Shown here piece after piece: positions 50,401 to 58,657 of a DNA stretch of 64,000 bases. The first letter of the stretch is position 1, and every line of letters starts with the position of its first letter. Below the pieces are notes generated by a model. It was not told where the DNA came from. It worked only from the letters and a program-made list of their open reading frames with translations, and did no database searches. A program made the translations under genes and the position numbers. The stretch is from Magnolia sinica (taxonomy: Eukaryota; Streptophyta; Magnoliopsida; Magnoliales; Magnoliaceae), in assembly GCF_029962835.1 (NCBI RefSeq), contig NC_080574.1, positions 24,464,001 through 24,528,000 of the forward strand, written 5' to 3'.

Positions 50401-50670
50401 AAAAAAAGATAGTAAAAGAAGAAAAAGAAAAAAAAGAGGAGAGAATGCACACATGGCTTCCTTTTGGAAATTGATGCGAACTAGAGTTCTTTTCCTTCAT
50501 TGACATTCCACAAATGCTACTCTTTTCCCCCTTCCAAAAGCTTCATTTTGATTCTTGCAATTTTTACCTTTTGCATAGTTCTCTTATATGTATTAATTCA
50601 TTTCTTGCAGGTTAAGCATGTTATAAAGTTACTGCATGATTCTGGACCATTTAAGGAAGGCATACAATAA
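16793..50670 (+). CDS. FemAB-like (DUF482) GNAT-fold protein, 12 exons
   Basis: Exons: 16793-16876, 18632-18778, 18867-19049, 20261-20343, 20483-20681, 23800-23921, 25138-25204, 37545-37595, 42466-42518, 48091-48301, 49138-49308, 50611-50670. They total 1,431 nt (476 residues); phases agree at every junction and all introns are GT-AG. The protein matches, from memory, the plant family of Arabidopsis At2g23390 (PF04339, acyl-CoA N-acyltransferase-like fold). The substrate is unknown to me. Visible blocks: [120 protein letters not shown], and the end [13 protein letters not shown]. Residues 1-60 are rich in Ser, Arg and Pro with few acidic residues, which would fit an organelle transit peptide. 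Exons 2-12 are firm. Exon 1 is chosen by Kozak context (gccATGGcg), TATA spacing and phase. Exon 6 could instead begin at 23806. Confidence 0.88.
17450..17722. mobile_element. MITE-like segment in intron 1
   Basis: Opens with ggttgcgtttggacaagcaa and closes with gcacatccaaacacgccctc, whose reverse complement begins gggcgtgtttggatgtgc. Imperfect inverted GTTTGGA ends of this type are common in plant MITEs. No target duplication was seen. Confidence 0.45.
17936..17978 (+). mobile_element. RTE/SINE 3' tail fragment
   Basis: gaccccaatagttgggacaa followed by gatgacaatgatggg is the conserved 3' end shared by RTE-type LINEs and Au-like SINEs, with a GAT-rich tail. Only the last 40 or so bases are present. 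Confidence 0.5.
19083..19820 (+). mobile_element. 730-bp repeat R1 with inverted ends (intron 3)
   Basis: About 738 bp, nearly the same throughout as 22052-22782. It starts agtgttgaaatattggtatc and ends gatatcatcaatacttaaaa cact, giving inverted ends AGTGTT.AA.TATTG. Inside are tcgcatgggatatatcg-type words near both ends and a perfect 18-bp-stem hairpin at 19619-19659. There is no coding capacity. The superfamily is unassigned, and a non-autonomous DNA transposon is the likeliest reading. Confidence 0.6.
19619..19659. repeat. perfect hairpin inside repeat R1
   Basis: aatccatgatttttcatg (19619-19636), a five-base loop cgaaa, then its exact reverse complement (19642-19659). The same place in R2 (about 22558-22600) keeps the shape with a few mismatches. 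Confidence 0.85.
20860..20975 (+). mobile_element. RTE-type LINE 3' end fragment (intron 5)
   Basis: gaaggcccattcacttacta through ggccccaaatagctgggaca matches the 3' end of the copies at 46440-46740 and 48940-49010. It is only the last 110 or so bases of a 5'-truncated insertion. Confidence 0.6.
21768..21860 (+). mobile_element. tRNA-derived SINE fragment (intron 5)
   Basis: tgtagcttaatggtagacag has the form of a pol III A box and caggtttgcgccc a weak B box, about 35 bases apart. It resembles the SINEs at 54025-54165 and 60294-60417. It does not fold as an intact tRNA that I can see, so a SINE relic is preferred over a tRNA gene. Confidence 0.45.
22052..22782 (+). mobile_element. 730-bp repeat R2 with inverted ends (intron 5)
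   Basis: Second copy of R1, same orientation, 3 kb downstream in another intron of the same gene. It begins gttttaaatattgttatcgc and ends tatcatcgatatttaaaaca, giving inverted ends GTTTTAAATAT. Shared interior words include cttgggatatgga, tcgcgtaatgtatcgttgtt and aagtgggatacaagatatat. Small indels and substitutions separate the copies. Confidence 0.6.
25950..26470 (+). mobile_element. L1-like LINE, 3' fragment, plus strand
   Basis: Encodes in broken frames the C-terminal zf-RVT-like tail of plant L1 elements. [12 protein letters not shown] is followed by [21 protein letters not shown], which runs on into a region with AVWYERNNR. It ends ttaataaaattcttgtctta and a short A run. It is 5'-truncated. 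Confidence 0.75.
26838..27474 (-). mobile_element. L1-like LINE, 3' segment (downstream of copia insertion)
   Basis: On the minus strand this continues the LINE interrupted at 32569. It has [17 protein letters not shown] (zf-RVT-like), then [20 protein letters not shown] and [11 protein letters not shown] in shifting frames. It ends with cttttaataaattttcttac and a poly-A run, read as ttttttt at about 26838. Frame changes and stops show it is dead. Confidence 0.8.
27475..27913 (-). repeat. 3' LTR of copia element
   Basis: 439 bp. Most of it is a run of about 45-bp units built on ccctaattacagcccttaat and tacagcataacagcagcatc. It carries fewer units than its partner at 32085-32564. Confidence 0.92.
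27914..27924 (-). other. polypurine tract of copia element
   Basis: Minus strand ttgagagggga, directly before the 3' LTR. It overlaps the stop of the pol frame. Confidence 0.8.
27921..31955 (-). pseudogene. copia gag-pol polyprotein, disrupted
   Basis: Start at 31955 ([14 protein letters not shown]), stop at 27921 after LLDRPASI. Order on the minus strand: Gag (31955 to about 31000) with first knuckle [14 protein letters not shown] intact and a second whose first Cys is Tyr ([14 protein letters not shown]); protease [11 protein letters not shown] at about 30940, where the usual catalytic DSG reads DSA; pre-integrase [11 protein letters not shown] (about 30590); integrase core FIDDHSR and LRSDSGGE (about 30315-30190); reverse transcriptase (about 29420-28690) with catalytic [12 protein letters not shown]; RNase H (28664 to about 28000) with FSDADWAGC and LHADNTSAI. 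Frameshifts near 31610, 31050, 30400, 30140 and 29900 and a stop at 28680 break the frame. The RT block of 323 residues is the longest intact piece. Confidence 0.92.
32071..32084 (-). other. primer-binding site of copia element
   Basis: Minus strand TGGTATCAGTGCCA touches the 5' LTR. The first nine bases match the initiator-Met tRNA 3' end used by most plant copia elements. Confidence 0.85.
32085..32564 (-). repeat. 5' LTR of copia element
   Basis: 480 bp. The tail tgtcagatttgctcaatgac and the head tatggtatgtttgttgtcta match the 3' LTR closely. The internal minisatellite has extra units, including a repeat of the block catttttcctacttacaata. Confidence 0.92.
33168..34023. mobile_element. non-autonomous hAT element, 856 bp
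   Basis: Ends tggaggtgtacacgag and ctcgtgtacacctcta form inverted repeats (reverse complement of the right end: TAGAGGTGTACACGAG). They are flanked by an exact 8-bp duplication CCTGCCAC at 33160-33167 and 34024-34031. Removing the element and one duplication rejoins the LINE frame WKFLWQ to GNFESF. Subterminal zones are crowded with CGAGTCGAG/CTCGACTCG words, and the middle has a long (ta)n tract. No transposase. Confidence 0.93.
33687..33788. repeat. (TA)n microsatellite inside hAT element
   Basis: Two runs of (ta)n separated and followed by gaaacctatata. The repeat creates a meaningless IYIYIY open frame. Confidence 0.95.
35723..35808. repeat. tandem duplication inside LINE
   Basis: Two adjacent copies of about 43 bp sharing gttttccct.gcaatcacaa and gaattcca. 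This is a local duplication in the decayed endonuclease-RT spacer. Confidence 0.7.
37768..38010 (+). mobile_element. Au-like SINE or RTE-derived fragment (intron 8)
   Basis: Contains gctggctgccgacctgacgc and cccacacgggctacgcaata, and ends accccaattagttgggcaaa plus gatgttgatgatga. That 3' end is typical of Au-type SINEs and RTE LINEs. Assignment is by memory of the family. Confidence 0.5.
38290..39174 (-). mobile_element. RTE-type LINE fragment, strongly decayed
   Basis: In the minus orientation 38900-38640 reads, with many stops, like the RT C-terminal tail of RTE elements (a broken YGAKCW and RQMCRKT region). The rest up to 39174 has similar composition but no clear domain. Confidence 0.4.
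39175..39795 (-). mobile_element. RTE-type LINE 3' end (intron 8)
   Basis: The minus strand encodes [17 protein letters not shown] (39690 to 39640), the conserved RTE RT tail. It is followed by a broken RWFGHVQ-like stretch (about 39450) and [13 protein letters not shown] residues. It ends aaccccaattagttgggaac with a (gat)n tail at 39174-39190. 5'-truncated and full of stops. Confidence 0.75.
40695..40909 (-). mobile_element. copia-like LTR with primer site, minus strand
   Basis: In the minus orientation 40909-40706 (204 bp) begins tgttatgatattgc and ends gattagtttaca. A TATA box (ctatataaagggct) lies at about 40825. The next bases (40705-40695) are TGGTATTAGAG, an initiator-Met-type primer site. 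The partner LTR and internal region were not found, so this is a fragment or a TRIM-like miniature. Confidence 0.6.
42906..43200 (-). mobile_element. L1-like LINE 3' fragment with long flanking duplication
   Basis: The minus strand encodes [18 protein letters not shown], the AVW.ERNNR-type C-terminus of plant L1 elements. It ends at a poly-A run (ttttttt at 42906). About 90 bp to its left (42816-42905) are repeated imperfectly on its right (43201-43297). Confidence 0.75.
44100..45340. other. possible solo LTR or decayed LTR element (intron 9)
   Basis: A TATA-like gactatataaggcttgg (about 44262) is followed by leader-like sequence, a (ct)n tract at 44458-44491, repeated ccctaaaccc-type words (44650-44870) and a T-rich region. 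It looks like an LTR and leader, but neither TG/CA ends nor a 5-bp duplication could be placed. Confidence 0.3.
46340..46740 (+). mobile_element. RTE-type LINE 3' end fragment (intron 9)
   Basis: Plus strand with a broken [10 protein letters not shown], the GRPK motif near the C-terminus of RTE elements. It is followed by gagatagggccttatgaatg and aagccaaccctaaacagctt, the same 3' end as at 20870-20975. Confidence 0.6.
47070..47396 (+). mobile_element. L1-like LINE 3' fragment with 13-bp duplication
   Basis: Encodes [20 protein letters not shown], the terminal motif of plant L1 RT. It ends tttcaataaaattcgttgcc plus a short A run. The target duplication AAAAGTATATAAA flanks it exactly at 47057-47069 and 47397-47409, which dates it as fairly recent. 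Confidence 0.85.
48645..48692 (+). mobile_element. RTE/SINE 3' tail fragment (intron 10)
   Basis: ctaaccccaaatagctgggg followed by a (gatggt)n-like tail. Only the shared 3' end is present. Confidence 0.5.
48925..49012 (+). mobile_element. RTE-type LINE 3' tail fragment (intron 10)
   Basis: tttgtatgatattgattggc followed by gtgattcgtaaaggcaatcc and caaatagctgggattaggcc, then a GATGA-rich tail. This is the same terminal sequence as 46690-46740. Confidence 0.55.
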
Positions 50671-52551
50671 GGAAAGATCATTGTTACCTTTCAGAGCTTG
50701 TATATAGGAGTAAGTTTTATGAAATGGGGTCGTGCTATTTATGCAAAAATGCAATTTTATGTGCATATATATTCAAGAATTTCCTGACCTTTCTACATTT
50801 CATGAAGCAACTGAAATTATTTCAAAAATCAAAAGAATCGCTGAATCATTTATAAATTGTGCGGGAAATTTCTTTTGTCAAGATATGATTGATACAGAGT
50901 ATAGTCACGCAATCAGGACATGCACGTGACGTGAGTAAAATCCAAACTTCCCAAATTGTGGGACCCACTTTAGATGAGGTATGGGCCCCAAGATCAAATT
51001 GATTAGAACATTTATCTGTTGAAATCAGATCTTTAGACTATTTTTCATTTTATCTGCTGAGGTTTATCAATGTGGCCACCTAGGTTTGTGCATTCAGCAC
51101 GATTCTTGGATTATGACCCATCTGTAGCGGGGCCATGGTTCAAATGGGTTCAATTCAAGATGCATGTTGCCGTGCTACTTTTCTTGTGTGCATGCGTATG
51201 GATCATCATAGTCTACCAGAGTATTGAAGCTTCCCTTCTTCTTTCCTGAAGAAATTCAATGGGCACAACACCAGTAGAGAGACAATTCTGTTTTCTTCTG
51301 AATTGGAAGTCTGATAGATATTTCGTTTGATTATGTGGATTCCACACAATCATCATTAGCCTTAACATGGATGACATTTCTCTGGCACATGATTTGAGAA
51401 GACCGTTGTCTTGATGAATATAGGATTTCCACTCTTGAATCAGATGTACCAGTCTTTCTGGAATCTGCTGTCAAGTAGTGTCCGAAGAGGTACTAATTGA
51501 ATAATTGCGTCTATGTTTTCTTTTCTTCTTCTTCTTCTTCTTCTGTTTTTTTTTAATTTTTATTTTTCGTTTTTGTTTTTAATGCAATCAAACAGGCCCT
51601 TGGGTTCTTTTCTTCTGGTTAGCAGTAATGTGTATGAGATGTATACAATTCGGCCAGTGAATCCCGCTGTAGGATGGGTCATAGCCTGTAAATCACATTG
51701 ATCTAATTCTAATTTCACAAGAATGGCATTGTGAGAGATGCAGACTATTCTGGTCCTTTGTAAGATGGGCCATAGCCCATAAATCACACTGATTGGATAA
51801 TGCTAGCCGTCTGAAGGGATGTCTTACACCCAATGGGTGTTGACTGTGGGTCAGTTCTTATGTTCGCAGCTGTAATTGGATGGTGCAGATTATTTTTATG
51901 CTATGGCCCATCCTCAATGGAAGGCACTGGATGAATGATACAGATCTCTGATGGTGCTATGTATAAAGGATGCATTGATGATTAGAAGAGTAGTGTTCTG
52001 ATGAGTCAGTTTCTTGAATTTCTTGGCAGGCAAGCTGGGTAAGGCAAGACTCCCACGTAAAGAAAGATGATTAAGGATCTAGTGGGCTCTGTGTATGGGA
52101 ACCGTACCATGCACATAGTTGCATTTGGACTCGTTTGCATCCACATCACCTATTTGGACCGTCCTCTTTTTAGGCAACCCATGTAAAAATCTCACTAATA
52201 GGATGATCCGAACCATTTAGTCAGTGGCTTGCAGAAATTGATGGGCAAAATCATTCATTAAGGATAGGTCCAGTCATGGACGTGGACCATTCAAGTCCTT
52301 TGATGGAGTGGGATAGCAGAGTAAGATTTATGTAGCTGATCGGGATAAAGCTTAGATGATGATGATGATGAGTTTAGATGTGACCTAGCTTAGGGCCCGT
52401 TTGGATGCACCTTCCAAATAGGTGTTTGAGGTATAAATCCCCTTTTTGAGCCAAATCAGGGTTTTAGATGTGCATTGGGGGCCATTTGAAGGGCGTTTTA
52501 TGCATAAACACCCTTCCAAACCAAACCAAGGTGCTGATGTGCGTTGTTTGT
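50671..52551. other. 3' flank of the FemAB-like gene and intergenic sequence
   Basis: The start must include the 3' UTR, but no single poly-A signal stands out. The rest is AT-rich with a pyrimidine tract at about 51520-51575 and an RTE-like tail (agctgatcgggataaagctt plus (gat)n) at about 52334-52373. No gene seen. Confidence 0.45.
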
Positions 52552-52650
52552 TTTTTTTTTTTTCCACGCACTCACACACCCCACACACGCCTGCACACTC
52601 ACACCACAATGGGTGCTCTAACCCTTGACCTCGTGTTGAAACTCTTGTGA
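52552..52650 (-). mobile_element. tRNA-derived SINE, truncated, minus strand
   Basis: In the minus orientation caaggGTTAGAGCACCC lies where the B box should be, followed by a gtgtgag-rich body and a poly-A (read as a T run at 52552). It matches the 3' half of the SINE at 54025-54165. Confidence 0.55.
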
Positions 52651-52860
52651 GTTTGGATGCACTTTTGCAAACCCTAGTTTCACCATCCCGCTCAATAAAG
52701 TAGGTACTAAAATGCAACCCAATAAAGTAGGTACCAAAATGCCAACTCGATAAAAACCAATTTGAGTTGACCCAAAAATCAGTTTAATACCCAATTTGTG
52801 GAAAACCCTTCTGCATAAGTGTGTTTGAATGCGGCCTTATGGCCTCATATACAACCCTAA

Positions 52861-52962
52861 AGCACACCCAGATCCATAGCTGAAGTGGTAGACTGAGTGA
52901 AAGATACCTCGTTTCAACAGTGGGTGTACTAACAAGCTAACAAAAAAATTAAAAAAAAAACC
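52861..52962 (+). mobile_element. tRNA-derived SINE, internally deleted
   Basis: catagctgaagtggtagact (A box) is followed after a shortened body by gtgggtgtactaacaagcta and an A-rich tail. The same two blocks occur in the longer copy at 60294-60417 in reverse orientation. Confidence 0.65.
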
Positions 52963-53092
52963 CTGAGTTCTTGTGGGCAATTGAAGATTTGCATTTTCAC
53001 CTGACCTCACTATTCTCTCACAGAATTTCGCCGGTGGACTTCGAATTACCTAGTAAATATAACTTCACAGACCTTTCAATGAAGATCTCCAC

Positions 53093-53217
53093 GGCCTGTT
53101 TGGATCATTGTATTGGTCGATCCAGGATTTGCTGATACATGCATTTTTTCACTGGATTGGTACAAAAGAATTAGTTCAAAATGAATATTGATCAACCAAT
53201 ACAAGGATCCAAAAGGC
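53093..53217. mobile_element. short MITE, 125 bp
   Basis: ggcctgtttggatcattgta at the left pairs with tacaaggatccaaaaggccc at the right, with further pairing inward (ttggtcgat with atcaaccaa). The terminal stem is nearly 30 bp with few mismatches. No coding capacity. Confidence 0.7.
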
Positions 53218-54008
53218 CCCTGTGGTTGATTGATTAGCATTTTTTTATCCAAAATGTAGGACCATTTTACATCAAATGGCCCTCATCTGCAATGTAGGAC
53301 TATTTACATCAGATGGGTTCAATAATCTATTATTACTATTGCTATTACTATAATCATCATCATCATCATCTCTACTATATATAATGTGAGGAGCAAACTG
53401 ACATTTTTGTCCATGCAATTAGCAGAAAGTGAGATTTTATGGAACATTAAATGAAAATTTGGAGCATTTGTGGAATTTTGAAAATGTGTGTGCTTATTAA
53501 ACCAACAGTTGGATTTTAGCTACCCCAATGAACAACTTGGATTTTACCCGCTCCTCTCACTCCTTTTTCTGCACGAGTTGCCAATTCCCTTTCATTTGTT
53601 TGTAGCCTGCACGACAATCCTATCAGGGAGGCCATCCAGCAAACGCTCTGTGGGGCCCACTGTGATGACTGTGTAACATCCATCTATAAATCTATTGTGT
53701 TGCGTCTTGTTAGGATGTCAGCCCACACAAGAGTCGGATCTAAACCTTCTAGTGCTCCACAAAACTTAAAAAAAGTGGGTACAGGTCTTCCACCGTGAAT
53801 GATCTCTTTCTCCCTCTGCATGTACTTGTAGCCACATCCATTCCTTCGTTTTCTATGTTTTTTTTTTTTCTCTCCCTCCGAAAATTTCTCCATTACTGTC
53901 TTCACATGCCACTTCCCTTGGTTATTATTATTAATTGGATCATTGTGTGTATAGATGAGTTCTATAGATTGAGCAATAAAAATAAAACCGGTCGTCCAAG
54001 TAAAACCG
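53218..54008. other. intergenic, no gene seen
   Basis: Contains (atc)n near 53353 and a T run near 53860. Open frames on both strands are short and low in complexity. Nothing else recognised. Confidence 0.5.
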
Positions 54009-54024
54009 GTGAAAACCATTGGTT

Positions 54025-54165
54025 TTTTTTTTTTCTTTTACACCCACACCCTCACCCTCACACCCACATACGCCTCATGGGTACTTGAACCAATGACCTG
54101 AGTGTTGAAATCCACTGGGTCTACCACTGAGCCATGAGTAGTGACCCAAATAAACATCACGGTGA
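54025..54165 (-). mobile_element. complete tRNA-derived SINE with 16-bp duplication
   Basis: In the minus orientation it has an A box tggctcagtggtaga, a good B box ggttcaagtacc about 40 bases on, a body of gtgtgagggtgagggtgtgg and a poly-A. The target duplications GTGAAA[A/T]CCATTGGTT are at 54009-54024 and 54166-54181, with one mismatch. It was rejected as a tRNA gene because of the tail and the duplication. Confidence 0.85.
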
Positions 54166-54181
54166 GTGAAATCCATTGGTT

Positions 54182-54643
54182 ATACTGACCAATTGATATG
54201 AGTTTCAATTTGTGCCCCATCCTCTATGGGGCCCACAATTGGGGCGGTCTAGATTGGTAAACACATGCCACATGTACTGTAGATGACTTGCGGCGATTTA
54301 CAAAATTGTGAAAAATAGTAATTATGGTCAAGCTCCTCAAAAAAAAAAGGCTGAGAATTGGCATAGAAAATTTCATCCTTCAAAAAGACTAATATTATTC
54401 ACAACACATTCACAAGTTCAACTTCACACTGATACAACATCAGCGCATAAACTCCACCTCAGAAAACAACATCAACAACAAAGCCCACATAGAGAGTAAC
54501 AACCACAATACCCATTTCTCCCAAAAAACAAAACCCCACCCAACTCATGAGAGCATGAAACAAGATCTGCTGGGCACACATTACCCAAAGGAAGCCTTAC
54601 AAAAATGCAAGTTGTGGTGTTGTCTGGACTGGCAGTTTTCTGA
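54182..54643. other. 3' flank of response regulator gene
   Basis: Downstream of the minus-strand stop at 54644 and so likely to hold its 3' UTR. No firm poly-A signal and no other gene were seen. Confidence 0.4.
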
Positions 54644-57600
54644 TCATGCAACAGCCACTCCAGTAAAGCAGGGCCGCCGTTCTGAATCATTAGTATCCGG
54701 CATTACATCGTGTGGCATTTTTCTCTTCGTGCCTGTTTTGGATATTGGTGCCATGGGTTTTACATGGTTTCGCAAACCCTGTATGTCTCTTAGATGAAGA
54801 GGCTTTAGGATGAAATCCTCAGCTCCCATGGCAATACACCTATAATCACATATAATCAGAACTAGGACAGAAATGTATGCTTGTATCAGATTTCATGTAC
54901 ATGCATGCTAAATCCATCATGACCACACTGTTGGCCCACCCAAGTATGTTATCAAGCTGTCCAGGTTTTCCTTTTCCTCAGTTATTCATTTATATTCTAT
55001 GACTCTTCTTTCTAATAGATAGGGGTCTAAAAAGGGATGGCCCCATCCACCAGTGTGAGGGTCTCGCGGAATGGGTGATGCAGCAGTAGGGCATATGCTT
55101 GATTACAAAGGATTTCTGAATGCTATTCGTTAATTGTTTAAAAAAAGAGAAAAGAAAAGATTCTTGGAGAGCTAAGCCTGCGTTTGGTGCCACTATCAAA
55201 TTAAATTGCAATAATTAGTTCAATAAACTATATATTGAGGAATGGTCTAATTGTGATTACCTACTGTAGCATTCATACCAAGGAGCCAGGCTTCATGACC
55301 AGTCACAATTGTGTGGGGCTGTTTGGCACCCTGGATTTGGGGCTGGATTTGCATTCCTAATCCAAAAGACCTCACTTTCTACATTTGGCAGCCTCTTTTT
55401 TTGTCTGGATTAGGATTTCAAATCCTAACGTCAAGCCACTTTTGCTTCCTTTCTAAAAGCTGGGTTGCAAATCCAAGGATTTCAAATCCAAGCATTTCAA
55501 ATCCAACCTAACTATTTTTTTGAACCGTTCCTTTGGTGGGCTCACCCAACTTTTGGAATTGTCTGATTTTTAGAGTTTCCATGCATCCTAGTCAAATCAT
55601 CTACTGAATGGATTGGATTGCAATAAAAAAAAAGGTCGGCCCCACAGGGAATCTGGAAGTTTGTTAATGGTTGGTGTACAAACTTTCCCTCTAGTTGCCA
55701 AACACAATTTCTAAATTCCACATGATTGAATCCAAATCACGAGGATTTGAATTCTTAAGCAAGAATCCATATCCAAGTTGCCAAATGACCCATTAGTTTC
55801 CAGTTGGACTTGGAAGGCTTGCAACTGCAATTTCAGGGCCGCAGCCTCATTACGGACAGTAGGAAGCGTCATTATGATTTAGTCATTTCCTCTCTACCAA
55901 ACTAATTATTGCAATTCGACTGAGCACTTCATCCAAACAAAGGCACATGCCACGAAGACCATGGTGCAACTGACATGGCACTATTGAGCTGGTTCAATCA
56001 TATATATTGTTAACTTTTCTCCTTGACGGGTGGATTGTTTTCATGCTTTTTTTACCAGACAAACAACATGAAGCAGCTAAAAGGAAAATGGGGATAGAAT
56101 CTGAGTAGCAGTACCCGCTGATTCTTTGTGGCTCTTTTTCTGATGACATTACCACAACAGGAATAGATTTCAGGCAGTTGTGCTCCTGAGGTTTCAGAAA
56201 AAGAAACAAACTAAATATGCAAGTTCTGGAATGTGGACTAATTGCATTCCGGAATATGTTGAAAACAAGATTAAAAAGAGAGAGAGGCAGAGAATGATCT
56301 GGATATGAGGCTTCATACCTTCACAACCTTAAGAAGGTCATGGCCGCTCATTTCTGGCATACAATAGTCAGTAAGGATTACGTCAATTCTGCAGTCCTGC
56401 ACAGTACCTATTCATTAAGTTACTACAAAAAGATGCATATGAAAAACTAAAAAAAGAAATTCAATCCAAAAATTTTAAGACAAACCAAGAGAAATTAGTT
56501 CATGAAAGCATTGGCATATATGCGGGTGAAAAGTAATGCAAGGTGACAAGGAAAAGCAGGGCATGCTTGGCAGCAAATCATCTCAATGCTCCAAAACTAG
56601 TACATCTTGCATATGGCATATGATACTGTACAATATGACATGTGATCGTAGCATGTCCTGTACATCTATGAATAATATCATAGAAATGCTTATCTTATTT
56701 TCTTTTTTTATCTTTGAACTCAAGTACACTGTCCACCACACAGGTATCCTTGTATCTTCCATTTCACAACATCCACATCAGACACCTCATATCCAATGAC
56801 ATATCCACATCCAGGTAATGTAGCTTAACAGCAATGACTAGATGGGGAGATTGTTTCATGGATCAAAGGTATTTTTAATAAACGAACACCACTGGCCTGG
56901 TAGATTCTTAGCGACTTTTTGGTCAATCAATGATGCATTCAGCAGCCTTTGTGGTGCAACAGCAAATGTTTGTAAATATAGATTTCCCACGGCATCGCTG
57001 AGCTCATTGGAAACAATGGAAAAGACTAAAGAAAAAAAAAACCTATCACTCATACCATGAAACCCATTACACCCAAGTCATCAAAGTCTTATGGTTCTAT
57101 TGAAATTCCATCTAGAGTAAAGATTAACGATCCTTGTTAAATCAAAATCATATTTCACAAAATCCATATGTGAATCACAGAATTCATTGAAAAATTGAAT
57201 TGAGTGCGGTTTTGTGGTTGTTAATGATTTTTGAGGTAGTTTTTATCTTCTATTGAAGGGTGGTGGAACAGGATTGCAGGTAACATACTAAGATCTCCTT
57301 CTCGTATCTAATTGAATCAAGTTTTCAACACAACTCATTACTTCATGGAACACTAAATCTAATAAATATTACAAGTCAATTAATCCTCAAAAAACAAGAA
57401 ATTATATGAAAAGCAACCCACGGCTTCACATAATGTGTCCCATGTTGATGGACTGTGCCCCAAAATTCTAACAAATTGGAATGTCACATTAACCAGACTA
57501 AAACAAAAATGTGGACCATTGTTGTATTTTCAACTAAACCGTCCAATCGAAGGGTCAGTCTTATTGAGATGCCCCTTGCCTGAACCTAAAACGACACGGA

Positions 57601-58304
57601 TCATATTTCATATAATTCCTCAAAAATATCACAAATATTCCACATCAGAAGTTAGATTATGGATGTCTATTCTTAAAATGCTATCTGGCACTCTTCAAAT
57701 TCTAAGATCCAAAAATTTTTTGAGAACAATACGTGAAACAGGAATTTGAAAATTTCAAGAAACGAACTAATCCAAAATCGACTTACATAAACTCTAGAAC
57801 AGGAATTTGAAAAATTCAAGAAACAAAACTAATCCAAAATCAACTTACGTTAACGCCTGGACATTCAACGTCCTCTTCATTCAAACCAAGAAGAACCTCC
57901 AGTGCTTTCTTTCCACTATCAACAGCAGTAACTGTGACAACCATCAATCTTTCCGGAATTAATACAGAGGATTCACCAAGAAGCAGATATTCAGAGGTGA
58001 AAACAACGCTCAACACTACCCAAAAATTTCGTAAAGCATAAATGAAAAAATCCATCATTTTTTCCCTTTTTTCTAAATGAAAGAATCAAAACCAACCAAA
58101 CATACAGCCCAAGATATTAATCCGCAAAAACCCTAAAATTCCCAAACGAATTTAAAAAAAGAAAAAGGAGAGAGAGAGATGATGATGATGAAAACCAATT
58201 TTACCTTTGAAGGAGGAAGCCTTAATAAGCAACTTCTCCACGATTTTTCGATCAATGGGGCAGTCATCAACGGCCAGTACGTGAATCAATGGAGCCTCTC
58301 CCAT
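54644..58304 (-). CDS. type-A response regulator (ARR-like), 5 exons
   Basis: A single receiver domain that would take a phosphate from a histidine phosphotransfer protein. Type-A members are nuclear or cytosolic negative regulators of cytokinin signalling (family knowledge). Exons on the minus strand: 58304-58205, 57931-57849, 56396-56319, 56185-56115, 54839-54644. They total 528 nt (175 residues), with consistent phases and GT-AG introns. Key residues: acidic pair in HVLAVDDCPIDRK (about residues 13-14), phospho-acceptor Asp in VILTDYCMPEMSG, Thr/Ser position in VVVMSSEKEP, and conserved Lys in FILKPL. The short C-terminal tail (about 35 residues, KTGTKRKMP) has no Myb-like GARP domain, which excludes type B. 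Oddities: MSSEK where MSSEN is usual, and an extra Leu in LEVLLGL. I cannot place it in a specific ARR subgroup. Confidence 0.92.
55176..55944. mobile_element. outer MITE in response regulator intron 4
   Basis: Left end gcctgcgtttggtgccacta leads to attgcaataattagtt. The right end aactaattattgcaatt leads to ccaaacaaaggc. The inverted match is strongest in the inner 16 bases (ATTGCAATAATTAGTT). It is interrupted by a second MITE at 55313-55792. Confidence 0.65.
55313..55792. mobile_element. inner MITE nested in 55176-55944
   Basis: Starts gggctgtttggcaccctgga and ends atatccaagttgccaaatga ccca, the inverted partner (GGGTCATTTGGCAACTTGGATAT). The interior is built of repeated aatccaa/ggattt words. 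No coding capacity. Confidence 0.65.
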
Positions 58305-58420
58305 GCTTGTCCGCCTGCCCGTGATAACGAAAATCGGCCAGCCAAGATTTCAAAGAGCCCTCTCTCCCTCACTCAACTCGATCCCTGCCCTGAATAAGTA
58401 CACGCAGCAGCAGCAGCAGA

Positions 58421-58519
58421 AGAAGGAAGAAAGAGAGAGAGAGAGGAGAAATGTTCGATGTTTAAAGCAGAAGGAAGAAAGAGAGAGAGAAAGAGAGGAG
58501 AAATGTTCGATGTTTAAAG
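58421..58519. repeat. tandem duplication in response regulator 5' leader
   Basis: Two adjacent units of about 48 bp share agaaggaagaaagagagaga and gaggagaaatgttcgatgtt taaag. On the sense (minus) strand of the gene this is a CT-rich leader segment. Confidence 0.85.
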
Positions 58520-58621
58520 GGAGAGAATGGAAAAGGGAAGGGAAAGGCGTTCGACGTCTAAGCGCTGCAGCTGTCGTCTGTCCGTGTCTGAGATTGAGAG
58601 AAAGAGAAAAGTAGGAGATCT

Positions 58622-58657
58622 TCAGATCGCGTTGTCGGGAATCTTTTCGCGGGACAT
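58622..58657 (-). CDS. possible uORF of 11 codons upstream of response regulator
   Basis: On the minus strand ATG at 58657 opens MSREKIPDNAI and stops at 58622. It lies 318 bases before the main ATG and downstream of the TATA-like site, so it would be in the leader if transcription starts near 58705. No evidence that it is translated. Confidence 0.3.
   Translation of the reverse strand: MSREKIPDNAI

Noticed and set aside
52446..52650. Overlapping open frames rich in His and Thr
   Set aside because: Translations of the SINE body (cacacac-rich), not genes.
53684..54019. 111-codon minus-strand frame
   Set aside because: Spans a poly-A run and ends at the SINE duplication. No domain and no splice signals.
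54025..54165. tRNA gene
   Set aside because: A and B boxes are present, but the poly-A tail, long body and 16-bp target duplication identify a SINE.
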